From Ahaetulla prasina (taxonomy: Eukaryota; Chordata; Lepidosauria; Squamata; Colubridae): a DNA stretch of 64,000 bases. The notes under the pieces were generated by a model. It saw only the letters and a list, made by a program, of their open reading frames with translations. It was not told the origin of the DNA and searched no databases. A program made the translations under genes and the position numbers. Below are positions 1-10,861 of this stretch, one piece after another. The stretch is from the NCBI RefSeq assembly GCF_028640845.1, contig NC_080540.1, forward strand, positions 96,832,061 to 96,896,060, in the 5' to 3' direction. The stretch's first letter is position 1. Every line of letters starts with the position of its first letter.

Positions 1-78
1 CATCTATTTAGCTTGAGTTCATACACGTTTCCATTTCTTATTCTACTAATGAGCTATACCAGTGTAGTAGGTCTAGAG

Positions 79-212
79 CAGGGGTGTCAAATTCATGTTG
101 TCACAGCGGCATCATGTGATGTATCCGACTTTCCCCCCCTTCATTAAACTGGGCATGGGTGTGGCCAGCACCGGACGCATCTGGCCTGTGGGCTGGGAGT
201 TTGACATCCCTG
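79..212. mobile_element. hAT-type MITE with perfect 8-bp TSD
   Basis: The element opens with CAGGGGTGTCAAATTC and closes with GAGTTTGACATCCCTG, an imperfect terminal inverted repeat (TIR) of hAT type. The 8-bp direct repeat GTCTAGAG flanks it exactly at 71-78 and 213-220. It is only 134 bp long and has no coding capacity, so it is a non-autonomous element that needed a transposase from elsewhere. The TSD is seen directly; assignment to hAT follows from the 8-bp TSD and the CAGGG terminus. Confidence 0.9.
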
Positions 213-220
213 GTCTAGAG

Positions 221-2195
221 GCATCTATTGCGCCTGTTACGATGCCAAAATGACAACATATGAGAACTATATCATCAAATATAAAAAGAAGATAAGAAAG
301 GGGAATTAAAAAAATGCAAATGAATGAACAAAGGATTTAGAAATGTTACAGAAGTTACAATTTTTCAGTATAACACTGGACGATTAATGTGCCATCAAAT
401 CAATATTGATTCTTATTGGCCGCATAGATTTAGTTTTAAGTTATTCTAGACTTTTTAGGTTAGAACCCTATATTGATTTGTTATGATGGATGTGTTCAGA
501 AGTACACATGAACAGTATCTTCTTTGAAAAATACAGATTTTCCATGGGGCCTGGATAAGCAAAGCAAAGGTACAGCATGACCAAACCTGTTTTCTTTTAA
601 CATTAAAAAAATGTTCAGCTTAATAGAGTTTAAAAGAAACATGGAAGATGTTCTCATTTCCTGCTTCATAAAATTTTAGGGGAAAAAAAAAATCACCTAT
701 TAGATTTCGGAGAATTGAAGGTCTTTGAATTAATTCATTTCTTTTATTTTTCTTTTAATTTATTAAAAGTTTTAAAAAGGAAGATGAAAACTATTGCAAA
801 TGAATACAAAGAAGAAAAAGAAAGAAGGCAGACAGAAAGCTAAAAGCTAAAAGTGCAAGAAAAGGGGGGAAATAAAAGAAAAATTGAAAACAATGCAAAA
901 AGATACAAAGAAGTGCCTTCTGATCATTTTCTGTAGAGATGTTACAAGCTCAATTATAAAGTTACCTCTTGCTCTAAAGTTACAGCGTAGCCCTTCTTTC
1001 TATAATCTAACTTGTCTATGAGCGGACCACGAAAACTTCAGCTTGTACCATCTACCCGTGAGAAACAGCTGTCTGGGGTGCAAGTGGGTGATCTCGCAAT
1101 CTCTCCTTTATTTGGAATGACCACACTGGACAGAATTCACCATCTGGCCTCTGATTTCTGCAGCAGTGCCATCCCTGCTGTTTCAGTACACCATAAATCC
1201 TACTCATAGTTCTTGCCATTGCCTCTTCTTGAGCGACTGGGACCCATCACTTAAATTCTTGACTGAAACCTCAATTGGCTTTGGCAATGTTTTAAAATCT
1301 CATACTTTTTGCTACACCAGAATCTGAATACGGCAGAATCACAGCACATCTATGGACTTAGGAATCTCAAAGCTACCATGCCAAACTTCAGCATCTGTTA
1401 GTTAACAGCAGCTCCCACAAGCACCACCTCACAATAAAAGTGAATAACTGCCAGGAAGATTTATAGCTTTATCTTTCTAAGCTCCCAGTCAGATAATTTT
1501 TCAATGTCCACTTTTTTCTGCAGTATTGCATAAAATAGGATTTTATAATTTAGAGTTCAGCAAGATATTTCTTCCTTTCTGAGCCCAGGGATAGAGTAGG
1601 GAGTATTCAGACAGTGTAATGCAGTTACAGTGAGATATTATACTAGATTGCACTTTGTAAATATTTCTATCAATATAATTTATGTTTTCTTTTCTGCAGT
1701 ATAGAATGGAAGCAAATGCTAATTTGAAGTTGGGACAGAAATTTACATAAGGCTTGATCACAGTCTTAAAACTACTTTGGCAATCTGGCTAAATCTGTGA
1801 AATCAACATTTTTCTGTTTTCCTCTTTTCTGTATCTATTTTGATTCTACACTTGTTGGATATTTTCATATGTGCATCTTTCCATTACAAAATGCATCTTA
1901 TAGAGTATTTCAAATATAGAAAAGGAAGAGAACAGTACAGAAAAAAAATGATGTCTGGGGAGGTATTATACACGTACATGCATTTGCTTTTTGGTATGAA
2001 GATTGAAGTGGTTCTTCTGCAAAATGACTTGACTAGACTTCATTTTGAGAGCTCACTTGAGTCTATAGTTCCTTCATTATTTTAATACCTAATATCACAA
2101 CTCATCATTATTTAGCATCATATATGCTAATGCCTGGGACAGTAGCTAGTTCCTTAATAGCTTCCTGAACATCATCAGGGAGAAAGCTATCATTC
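221..2195. other. AT-rich unique DNA, no supported gene
   Basis: No recognisable repeat or gene was found. A purine-rich, A-rich stretch lies at about 770-910. The part at 1010-1470 is less AT-rich and carries a 65-codon open frame on the plus strand, but it has no family signature or splice context that I recognise. The rest is ordinary AT-rich intergenic or intronic sequence. Confidence 0.5.
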
Positions 2196-2199
2196 CAAA

Positions 2200-2995
2200 G
2201 GGCAGGTATCACAATAAAGAAGATGTGTTTCCTGCATCACACTTGATAACATTGCTTAATTGATTGAACCAAAGCTCACCCATTCTGCTTAATCTTACTA
2301 GACAGACAGAAACAACTGGAGACAAACGTTCTCTCAAATAATCAGGCCCTATGAATGGTTCCATAATGGTAATTAGTGCAGTATGAGGAGCATGGGCATA
2401 ATAAGACACATCCATCATTGTCTGTACCATTTCATCCTAAACCAACTGTAGCACGACCAATGCTCCCTCTTTATTGTAACCTGGTCTGAAACCCAACTGA
2501 AACAAATCCAGATAATCCATCTCCTCCAACTGAAGCTCAGCCACCTTCTCCATGATGTTCCCTTAAAAGGGAAGGTTAAATAATGAATGGAAATTGTTCA
2601 GAATTGTTGGATCCAGCAATGGCTTTTGGAGGAGGAGGTGCACTACTGCCTCCTTCCAAGCCTGATGAGGCAAACATCTTCCTCAAAGAAGTAGGTTTGG
2701 GGATCCAATCTCAGGCCAACTTTTGTCCATCCACCAGGAGTGATCTGAATCCAACAGTTCACTGAGATCACAGTCTGGAAGTTCCTGTCTACCTCCTTGG
2801 GAGTCACAGCTGCAAATTTGCTGCGATAACCCTAAAAAACTCAGCCCCAGGCACCTCTACTGGATCTGTCCAAATGAAGCCCAACTCTGAATGAATCCAT
2901 GAGACTTCATCTGGCAGATTGAAGAATAGTCCGACCGATTGCAATGGTCCGAGAGATGTTCCTCTGTCTTTTTCTTCCCCGGCACAAAATGAGTC
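2200..2995 (-). pseudogene. decayed L2-like LINE reverse transcriptase fragment
   Basis: Reading the minus strand, about 2436-2565 gives MEKVAELQLEEMDYLDLFQ followed by LGFRPGYNKEGALV. This matches the conserved RT entry region of L2-clade LINEs, where FQSGFRPGYSTETALVALV is typical and is seen in the better copies at 19.5 and 54.3 kb of this window. Upstream on the same strand (about 2570-2700) is LKEAVVHLLLQKPLLDP, the usual sequence just before that block. Frameshifts and stops interrupt the frame and the catalytic YADD box is not found. This is an old, 5'- and 3'-truncated copy; the outer limits are approximate. Confidence 0.7.
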
Positions 2996-2999
2996 ATCT

Positions 3000-3810
3000 T
3001 AAACATGGCTATTGTAGTTATTGGCAGATAGAACAATGGTGGAGAAATAATAAGGGTATTAAGGGTGGAAAAATAGCTGCATCAAAATTCTTGATTATTA
3101 TAGGATAACATTGCCCTGTAAACGGTAATGGAAGTTACGCTGCTTTAAAAAAATTAAAGAGATCTAGCGATGCATTCTGAAATACAATCCAATTTTATTG
3201 GTTTAAATAGTAGAACCTATTTCAGATTAGACTGTAAAATTGTGAAGTAGAAAATGAATACATACATTTTCTGTGCATTGACTTGGTTTTTCAAAATCCC
3301 AAAGTTGGCTGGGGCACAGAGGCAGATGTTCTGTGTAATTCCGATAATAAACATACTTCTATCTTGCACTGGAAGTTCTTTTTCCACCCTGTAAAATTGT
3401 GAAAGAAAAGAAATAACCTTCACTTACTGTATATAATAAATTTCTGTGTTGCATAACAAAAACCTTTAAGTTTTTAGATGAAACGTAGAGTTTTGCAGGT
3501 TTTCTGACATTCCTGAATATTTAATGAAGGTAACTAGACCTTCCATATGGCTAAGTGCAATTGTACTTTATATAAATTTTAGCTCCTTTGCAAAAGAAGT
3601 AAAGAAGTACCATTGTGCTGCACAGTGAGAAAGTAGTTGAAATAAAGACCCACTAAAAGAAGTGTGAGAGAAAAAAACCCCATGTAGTTAAACATTCCTG
3701 CCCGACAATTTCATCCACCTGGAACTTAGAATCTCTGTCTCTCTCTCATATCTTTCTCCTGTGATATGTGCAACCAACTAATGTCAGTGATCCCAGTGTT
3801 TGGAGCTCAA
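3000..3810. other. unique sequence, nothing recognised
   Basis: AT-rich sequence with short chance ORFs only. No TIRs, tails or protein similarity were recognised. It ends where the antisense CR1 fragment begins. Confidence 0.5.
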
Positions 3811-3814
3811 TCAG

Positions 3815-4185
3815 TATCAATCAGAATAGAGGTGGAAGGGACCTTGAAGGTCTTCTAGTCCAACCTCCTGCTCAAGCAGGAGATCCTATACCATTTCAGA
3901 CAAGTGACTGTCCAATCTCTTCTTAAAAACCTCCAGTGATGAAGCACCCACAACTTCTGATGGCAAGCTGTTCCAGTAATTGTCCTCACTGTTAGGAAGT
4001 TTCTCCTTAGTTCCAGGTTGCATCTCTCCTTGATTAGTTTCCATCCATTGTTTCTTGTCCTGCCTACAGGTGCTTTGGTACGTAAGTTGACCTCTTTCTC
4101 TTTATGGCAACTTCTCAGATACTTTGTAGATTTCCAGTAGTTCATGTGATCTGTGTCCCCTCTGATTCTGTTCTTCTCACATTGA
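3815..4185 (-). mobile_element. CR1 LINE 3' end, antisense, 5'-truncated
   Basis: The plus strand reads as the reverse complement of the CR1 ORF2 C-terminus and 3' UTR. It begins at the diagnostic CR1 terminus, whose sense reading is GGTCCCTTCCACCTC (compare the CR1 3' ends at 6.6 and 7.5 kb). The minus-strand frame contains residues equivalent to RTRNNGWKLIKERCNLELRR, the conserved C-terminal block that also appears in the sense copies at 6.4 and 7.3 kb. It is truncated within ORF2 and disrupted, so it is a dead copy. Confidence 0.88.
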
Positions 4186-4638
4186 GAAGAAAAACGTGAA
4201 AGGAAAAAGCATTTGTATCTGGTTTCACTTGATAAGGATTTCTTCTTGTTAGATCCTACAAAAACATAAGCAGATTCAACAGCATTATTATTTTGGCAGC
4301 TGACATTAACATACCTGAAGGATCACCTTTTTCCAAAAGTCTCCACTTGGCTATCCAGATCAAGCAGAATGGTCATGCTACAGATCCCGTCATCCACAGA
4401 TTGTTGCCAGGCAGGTGCCTCTTTTTCTGCAGTGGCTCCTGCTCTATATGACATCTTTCCTTCGGAGATTAGAATGGCCCCAATTCTGTTAGCCTTTCAT
4501 AAGGCCCTAAAAACATGGCTAAAAACCTGGGCCTGGGATGTTAAGGGCTCCATTTTCTAGCTATATTGCTAACTGGCCAAATACCTTGCTATGTGTATTT
4601 AATCTGGATGTTTTAGTGTTTTTAATACATACATATAA

Positions 4639-4666
4639 ACACACACACACACACACACACACACAC
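4639..4666. repeat. (CA)n microsatellite
   Basis: About 14 uninterrupted CA units inside the 3' portion of the L2-like LINE. Confidence 0.95.
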
Positions 4667-4667
4667 T

Positions 4668-4745
4668 GTATTTTTTGCAGTATAAGATGCTCTGGACTAT
4701 AAGATGCATCTACCTTTTTTGGTGAGGAAAACAAGAAAAAGAAAT
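4668..4745. mobile_element. MITE-like fragment with 'tataagatgc' repeats
   Basis: The sequence starts TGTATTTTTTGCAGTATAAG and contains two near-repeats of TATAAGATGC, followed by GAGGAAAACAAGAAAAAG. From memory this resembles a widespread reptile MITE whose terminal part repeats 'cataagacgcac'. Only one end is present. The family assignment is inference. Confidence 0.45.
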
Positions 4746-4835
4746 CTGCCTATATATATATATTGTAAGCCACCCAGAGTCATTGTCTGATATGGGCAGC
4801 TTTAGAAATTGAATAAATAAACAAACATGAATAAG

Positions 4836-5363
4836 TAATTATTTGTCTATATTCACATGTACAGCCCAGAATATATTCTCTTTCCAACAGAATGGATTCT
4901 TTCACCTTAAAAAAAAAGCGCACCAGAAAATTATTTATTGATATAGTGGTATGAAAATAGAAATCCTGTGAAGCAAAAAAGCTAGAAGGCATGCAACTTT
5001 GTGCCATATTAATAGGTGCATGAAAAAAACATTTATTCCAAATATTTCAATGCTGTTTTTCAGTAATCCTCCCTCCATACCCAAAGCCCTTTATATAAAA
5101 ATTACAATGAATGCAGTAAAAATAGGGAAATGTTAAAATAAGTAGAAACATTTAAAACACTGCTGTCCAAATAAGTAATAAATAACAATCATTGGAACAG
5201 TAGGCAGGAAAAAGAAGATAGGAAAATCAAGAAAAGGTAAGATGTAAATACACCACAGTGGAAGCCACCTAATTTATAATAATTAATAATAAGATTATTT
5301 AATTATTAATTATTAATTATTTAATTAATTAATTATTAATTATTATTATTAATTAATAATAAG
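4836..5363. other. unique AT-rich sequence ending in TTAA/ATTA low-complexity DNA
   Basis: No gene was seen. Positions 5276-5363 are almost pure A/T with repeated ATTAATTATTAAT units. The downstream CR1 copy begins directly at the edge of this AT block, consistent with LINE insertion into AT-rich target DNA. Confidence 0.7.
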
Positions 5364-5942
5364 ATTCTGGAAAAGATAATCAAGCAACGAATCACCGAAC
5401 ACCTAGAAGCAAACAAAGTAATAACCAAAAGCCAACATGGGTTTGTCAAAAACAGATCATGCCAGACTAATCTTATCGCATTCTTTGACAAAATGACAAA
5501 ATTAGTAGACCAGAGGAATGCTGTTGATATAATTTACTTGGACTTCAGTAAAGCATTTGATAAAGTAGACCATAACCTACTACTAGATAAAGTAGAAAAA
5601 TGTGGGTTAGACAGCACCACCACCAGATGGATTCGTAACTGGCTGACCAACCGCACTCAACGTGTAGTCCTCAACGGAACTACATCCACATGGAGGGAAG
5701 TATGCAGTGGAGTACCCCAAGGCTCTGTTTTAGGCCCAGTACTCTTCAACATCTTCATCAATGACTTGGACGAGGGGATAGATGGGGAACTCATCAAATT
5801 TGCAGATGACACCAAGCTGGCAGGAATAGCCAACACTCCAGAAGATAGGCTCAAGTTACAGAAAGATCTTGACAGACTTGAACATTGGGCGCTATCTAAC
5901 AAAATGAAATTCAACAGTGAAAAAGTAAGGTTCTACATTTAG
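5364..5942 (+). pseudogene. CR1 reverse transcriptase fragment
   Basis: The frame is open from the truncation point ([10 protein letters not shown]...) to a stop at 5940-5942. The visible RT blocks in order are [18 protein letters not shown] (block 1/2), [13 protein letters not shown] (block A, catalytic D), [20 protein letters not shown] (block B) and [10 protein letters not shown] (block C with the FADD catalytic pair). These are standard CR1 motifs. The protein would prime and copy CR1 RNA at a nicked target. It lacks the endonuclease domain (5' truncation) and its C-terminus is separated by frameshifts, so it is a fossil although the catalytic core is uninterrupted. Confidence 0.92.
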
Positions 5943-6672
5943 GCCAAAAACAAAATGCACCAGTACCGTATATGTGGTACCTTGCTCAATAGTAGTACCT
6001 GTGAGAGGGATCTTGGAGTCCTAGTGGATAACCATTTAGATATGAGCCAGCAGTGCAGCAGCTGTTAAAAAGCCAACACAGTTCTGGGCTGCATAAACAG
6101 AGGATAGAATCAAGATCACGTGAAGTGCTAGTACCACTTTATAATGCCTTGGTAAGGCCACACTTGGAATATTGCATCCAGTTTTGGTCGCCACGATGTA
6201 AAAAGATGTTGAGACTCTAGAAAGAGTGCAGAGAAGAGCAACAAAGATGATTAGGGACTGGAGGATAAAACATATGAAGAACGGTTGCAGGAACTGGGTA
6301 TGTCTAGTTTAACAAAAGAAGGACTAGGGAGACATGATAGCAGTGTTCCAATATCTCAGGGGCTGCCACAGAGAAGTGGGAGTCGGGCTGTTCTCCAGAG
6401 CACCTGAGGGTAGAACAAGAAGCAATGGGTGGAAACTGATCAAGGAAAGAAGCAACTTAGAACTAAGGAGAAATTTCCTGACAGTTAGAACAATTAATAA
6501 GTGGAACAACTTGCCTTCAGAAGTTGTGAATGCTCCAACACTGGAAATTTTTAAGAAAATGTTGGATAACCATCTGACTGAGATGGTGTAGGGTTTCCTG
6601 CCTGGGCAGGGGGTTGGACTAGAAGGCCTCCAAGGTCCCTTCCAACTCTGATGTTATGTTATGTTATGTTAA
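5364..6672 (+). mobile_element. CR1 LINE, 5'-truncated, with (TTATG)n tail
   Basis: This is a 1.3-kb sense CR1 copy. The RT region is open for about 190 codons (5364-5942), followed by a shifted C-terminal block at 6334-6591 and the classical CR1 3' end AAGGTCCCTTCCAACTCTG. It terminates in tandem TTATG units (about 6650-6671), the family's 3' microsatellite tail. The 5' end is truncated at 5364, as is typical for target-primed reverse transcription. Between 5943 and 6333 the reading frame is broken by stops and indels, so it is not autonomous. Confidence 0.93.
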
Positions 6673-7285
6673 TTCCCACTGGTAGCTTTTTCTCCACAAG
6701 ATGATTGTCACTACTAAGAATGCTGCCTTCTGCATGGTGACCAAATTAACACCACCAGCTGGACATCCAGACCAAAATGAAAAGCCAATGATTCCCCAGA
6801 TAACGTGGTTCAAACTAAATTCCTTTATCACCACCTGGAAATGGCTTAGCGCTTGATTGTTTTAAAAACTTGAGGAAAGCTTGTTTTCCTTTTAATCCTC
6901 CTTTTCTTACTTTCCATTGTTCAATTAACATTTTTAAACTTGATATTTTTCGTGGAGTAACAGTCATTAAGACAAAAATTAAAAAGTTAATTTCCTATTT
7001 TTTGAACTGTGTACTTAAGATTTTCACATTTAACTTGTCATTCAAAAGGGTTGCATTTTCCATTTCTGACCAATGTCATGTTTCAAGAATTATCTAAGTC
7101 CCATTTGTAGAGTCTGGAAACCCTAATTCTATCACTGTTATGAAAAGAAAGTTTATAACTAACCCAATGAATAAGTGAAAAGATAACGACTAACAAACTG
7201 TTTGAAATAATTCTAACATGATCAGTTGGAAGAAACACCCATAAACCAACTCCCACAAATTACTACCCCCACGTACAACTCACGT
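6673..7285. other. unique sequence, nothing recognised
   Basis: AT-rich, with one 75-codon chance ORF and no recognisable repeat or gene signal. It separates two sense CR1 fragments. Confidence 0.5.
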
Positions 7286-7289
7286 CAAA

Positions 7290-7566
7290 CTATTTTCCAA
7301 AGCACCAATAGGCAAGATGAGAAACAATGGTTGGAAACTAAACAAGGAGAGAAGAAACCTAGAACTAGGGAGAAATTTCCTAATAGTGAGAGCAATTAAC
7401 CCATGGAATAACTTGCCTTCAGAAGTTGTGGGTGCTCTATCACCGAACGCTGTCAAAAAGAGATTGGATAACTATTTGCCTGAAATTATACAGGGTCTCC
7501 TGCTTGAGCAGGGGATTTGACTATAACACCTCAGAGGTCCCTTCCAACTCTATTATTCTATGTTGT
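7290..7566 (+). mobile_element. CR1 LINE 3' end
   Basis: The short sense fragment encodes MRNNGWKLNKERRNLELGRN, then INPWNNLPSEVVGA (7317-7520), the conserved CR1 C-terminal block. The CR1 terminus GAGGTCCCTTCCAACTCTAT follows, and then an imperfect TTCTATG tail. It is 5'-truncated, with a stop just after the conserved block. It differs from the 6.4-kb copy and represents a separate insertion. Confidence 0.9.
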
Positions 7567-8100
7567 ATGTTCTATATACACTTGTATTTGTCATTGGAAG
7601 ATACATTTCTATGTCCTCTAACAGGTAATATTTGTGCTCCTAAGCAAAATTGTTATATAAAGATATAATGAAAGGTTATTTGAAGTAATGTATTTTGTAG
7701 TAATTTAGTTGTCTCTTTTCCCAAATAAAATTGGAATAAAAGGGCATTATCTAAACTTTTAGGATATTATCCAATCAAGTAAAAAAAGTTCAAAAACTCT
7801 ATTACATTTTCTGCATGGTAAAAACTACTGCAAGGAAGGGAATTGTGCATGCCACCTTCTCCTTACTTTAACAATATTCAGCAAATCTGTCTCTTATTTT
7901 GGATGTCTAATTATACAAGCTTCCTGAAAGAAATCCCTGTATCTATTATTGATTTCTTTCTTTCTTATTGAACAGGAACAGGTACATTTCAAGAGGGGTT
8001 TAGAACTATACAAAAATGTGGGAAGAGGAGCATATGTGATGCTCCAAAGAGATTTACTTTTAGTAGGATCCCAGACCAAGACATTTTCTTCCTTGTACAT
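7567..8100. other. unique AT-rich sequence
   Basis: No gene or repeat was recognised. It ends at the head of the tRNA-derived SINE. Confidence 0.5.
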
Positions 8101-8103
8101 TAT

Positions 8104-8802
8104 GAGCCTCGGTGGCACAGTGGTTAGAATGCAGTACTGCAGGCTACTTCTGCTGCCTGCTGGCTGCCTGCAATTTGGCAGTTCAAATCTCATCAGGCTC
8201 AAGGTTGACTCAGCCTTCCATCCTTTTGAGTGGGTAAAATGAGGACCCAAATTGTTGGCGGTTGTATGCTGCAGGAGTGAAATGCTCCCGGTTCGGACCG
8301 GAATAGCTACTCCGGTAGCGATAGTGGCGGGTGGTTTGGAGAACCGGTAGCAAAAATCCCTCCCCCCTGCCCATGCCCACCCAATGCCTGGTCACCCGCT
8401 TCCTCACTTGCTACTTCTTTTAAAAAATGCTTTTAAAGGGTAAAAAAGAGGCTCTGATGATCCCAGCTGAGCTGCCTGATCGTCAGAGCCTTTTTAAAAA
8501 AACTTTTAATAGCATTTTTTTACAACCTAGTCGGCCGAATAGGTTGTTAAAAAATACTTTTAAAAGTTAAAAAAATATTGTGCGACACAGCTGATCCCCC
8601 CTGCACACTGTTCTACTTACCCCATGCGTGCACTGCACGCACGTACACGCCTTGCATTTGGTGCGTGGTGCGCATGTGCAGCCTTCAAACCAGTAGTAAA
8701 CCGATTCAGATTTCACCACTGGTATGCTGACTCTGTAAATTGCTTTGAGAGGGCTGTAAAGCACTGTAAAATGGTATGTAAGTCTAAGTGCCATTGCTAT
8801 TT
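8104..8802 (+). mobile_element. tRNA-derived SINE, split by a MITE
   Basis: The head (8104-8263) begins GAGCCTCGGTGGCACAGTGG, a tRNA-like A-box region, and has a B-box-like GGCAGTTCAAATCTC near 8177. It shares the middle segment CAAGGTTGACTCAGCCTTCC with the SINEs at 57.3 and 58.1 kb. The body resumes at 8730 with ACTCTGTAAATTGCTTTGAG and ends in a CCATTGCTATT tail. The gap in the SINE is filled exactly by a MITE with a TSD, so the SINE is the older layer. Confidence 0.85.
8272..8721. mobile_element. hAT-type MITE inserted in a SINE
   Basis: The element starts CAGGAGTGAAATGCTC and ends CAGATTTCACCACTG, which are inverted ends. The 8-bp TSD GTATGCTG is perfect (8264-8271 and 8722-8729), and removing the element restores a continuous SINE. 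Inside is a diverged inverted repeat (GGCTCTGATGATC near 8450 against GATCGTCAGAGCC near 8478) with flanking CTTTTAAA/TTTTTAAAA arms, so RNA or single-strand DNA could fold. It has no coding capacity. Confidence 0.9.
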
Positions 8803-9728
8803 CTGTCTTCTTGATTCACTTTGCTTGGTGGAACACCTAAAGGAGGTTCATAGTTCTGGCAACTGTGGGCTATTTAATTCTTTTCATTCTTTCATAGTGG
8901 CACATTGCTTCTAGATCAGGACCCTTTCTTCATTACTTTTTATTTGTTCCGTTCTTCCAGCCTCCCATAAGGCTGGCATATTCCTTTTCACAGAGAAATG
9001 GGAAACCGTACTCCATTACTACGGTGCTGAGGGTCATTAACATTCTCTGAGCCTTTTAGGTTCTCATTTATATGAGAAATGATGCCTAAAAATAGGGGAT
9101 AAGTGAAGTAAATGGCATTTTAAATGGCTAAATTTGTTCTCATTGCCTCCAATACAGGCACATGCTCGTTCTGTTTTTTTAAAAAAGAACAGCTCAATAA
9201 CAAATGAATAAAGCATTCTCATTTATTTTCGTTTGTCTTAATTAGCTAAATACAGTAAAAGTAAAGTCTGATGTCCAACATGAGCATATTGTGGCACTGA
9301 AATATTTACCATGTGCTCCTAAAAAATTTATTTAAAAGTAAATTGTGCCAAATTCATTGGGAGTCACTGTCTTGTTAAGAAAAACTTATTGCAATTTTTC
9401 ATATGATATAGGGTGTAAAACTGCTCCTGCTGTGGCCAAAACCTAGCTCACCTAAAGCAATCAAATGCTTTGAAGTTACAACATAATTATATCTGCATGC
9501 ATACAAACAATAATACAGTATAAAATGGACCCAGAAAAGCTTGGCACCTTGCTGAATAGCCATGAGCAAAACCAAAACCAAGGCTTGCATATCTTTGGCC
9601 CATTAAACTACTAGACAAAGAAAGCCCAAGGCAAAATAAAGAAAAAGACCCAGTGGAAATAATAGTGTGACATTGGAATACTTTAGACTAACTCATTTAT
9701 GTTATATTAGTTATTCCTTCCAATTAGG
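8803..9728. other. unique sequence, nothing recognised
   Basis: AT-rich sequence without a repeat or gene that I recognise. Short ORFs are chance. Confidence 0.5.
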
Positions 9729-9942
9729 TCAGTCAGAGTCAGTCTGTTGTAGTGGTTGAGGCATCAGGCTAGAAAACCCATAAATTCTAGTTCCACCTTA
9801 GTCAAAAAGCCAGCTGGGTGACCAAGACCAATCACTAGAAGAAGGCAATGGCAAACAAGTTCTGAAAAAAACTTCACCAGCAAAACTGCTGGGACTATGT
9901 CCAAGTAGTCTCTGAAAACAGGACATGATTGAGAAGAATGAG
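9729..9942 (+). mobile_element. Sauria-type SINE
   Basis: It contains GTAGTGGTTGAGGCATCAGG, AAAGCCAGCTGGGTGACC, AGAAGGCAATGGCAAAC and a terminal ACAGGACATGATTGA. This is the arrangement of the Sauria SINE, whose 3' end is shared with BovB LINEs that mobilise it. A decayed BovB copy is present at 29.8 kb. The copy is diverged but nearly full length and runs into a purine microsatellite at its 3' tail. Confidence 0.85.
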
Positions 9943-10014
9943 GAGGAGAGGAGAGGAGAGGAGAGGAGAGGAAGGAAGAAAGGAAGGAAGGAAGGAAGGA
10001 AGGAAGGAAGGAGA
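9941..10014. repeat. (GGAGA)n then (GGAA)n microsatellite at SINE tail
   Basis: Tandem GAGGA/GGAGA pentamers pass into GGAA tetramers. It sits directly on the 3' end of the Sauria SINE, consistent with repeat expansion seeded by the SINE tail. Confidence 0.95.
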
Positions 10015-10188
10015 AAGTGCAGTACATTAGTCATACTATTTTTGAGATATGGCAAATGAATAGAAACAATTTGGTTTACTGGCCCATAGGTCTTGATGAA
10101 GTTTAGTCTCTATGGCCATTCAGGGACATTTCAGCTTGCTGTGAATGTTTTCTTAGAAAGGCACTTCAAGGAATTCATATGTATGGGG
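10015..10188. other. unique spacer
   Basis: Short unique sequence between the purine microsatellite and the MITE composite. It holds nothing recognised. Confidence 0.5.
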
Positions 10189-10858
10189 CAGGGGTGAAAT
10201 CTAAAAATTTTCCCTATTAGTGGCTTAATTAGTGGGTGTGGCTTGGTGGTCAGATGACTGGGTGGGCGTGGCCAATAACAGTAAATAATAAAATTAATTA
10301 ACAAAGTATACAAAACAATAAGAGGTACCAAAAACCAACTTTCACACTTTACACACACACAACACAACCGACTCACACACAATGTAAAAGCAGCTGCACT
10401 TCACCCAAAATGGCCCCTGCAACAAGCAGGAACCTCACACAGCTACAAAAAGCTCAAAAACCAACTTTCACACTTCACACACACACAACACAGCACAACA
10501 CAACTGACTCAAATACACACACGCACACAAAATGCCACATACAGCTTTGTGAGATTTTGTGTGTTTGTGTAGTTAGAGTGAAACACTACAGAAACACACC
10601 AAATCTCAGCTGCACAAGGCATGTTTTTGGCTGAAGAAAAACTGCTTTTAAAAGTAAAAAAAAACAAAACCCTCTGATGATCAGCAGGTTCTGACAGGTT
10701 CTGGAGAACCGGTAGCGGAAATTTTGAGTAGTTCAGAGAACTGGCAAATACCACTTCTGGCTGGCCCCAGAGTGGGGTGGGAATGGAGATTTGGCAATAT
10801 CCTTCCCCCAGGAGTGGGGAGGGAATGGGGATTTTGCAGTATCCTTCCCCTGCCACAC
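10189..10858. mobile_element. hAT MITE composite, two related pieces in opposite orientation
   Basis: It begins CAGGGGTGAAATCTAAAAAT, the same end type as the 8.27-kb MITE, and has the family motif GTGGGTGTGGCTTGGTGG. From about 10683 the sequence (CAGCAGGTTCTGACAGG onwards) matches the reverse complement of the right half of the MITE at 45.83-46.12 kb, including GGAAATTTTGAGTAGTTCAG. In between is CA-rich DNA (10345-10530). No clean TSD was found, so this is either a longer family member or two nested insertions. Confidence 0.6.
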
Positions 10859-10861
10859 CTT

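Larger units (their letters stand above)
4330..4835 (+). mobile_element. L2-like LINE 3' end, interrupted by a CA repeat and a MITE-like piece
   Basis: The frame at 4369-4560 contains SAVAPALYDIFPSEIRMAP and LAFHKALKTWLKTW, the usual C-terminal end of an L2-type ORF2 (typical pattern: VAPxLWNxLPxEIRxAPxLxxFRKALKTWL). The element resumes at about 4768 with GTAAGCCACCCAGAGTC and an AATAAATAAACA tail, the standard 3' end of this family. Between the two lie a CA microsatellite and a piece of another repeat. There is no intact ORF. Confidence 0.7.

Noticed and set aside
1012..1209. 65-codon plus-strand ORF as a small gene
   Set aside because: No similarity that I recognise and no supporting signals. 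The slightly higher GC could mean an old retrocopy, but I cannot support it.
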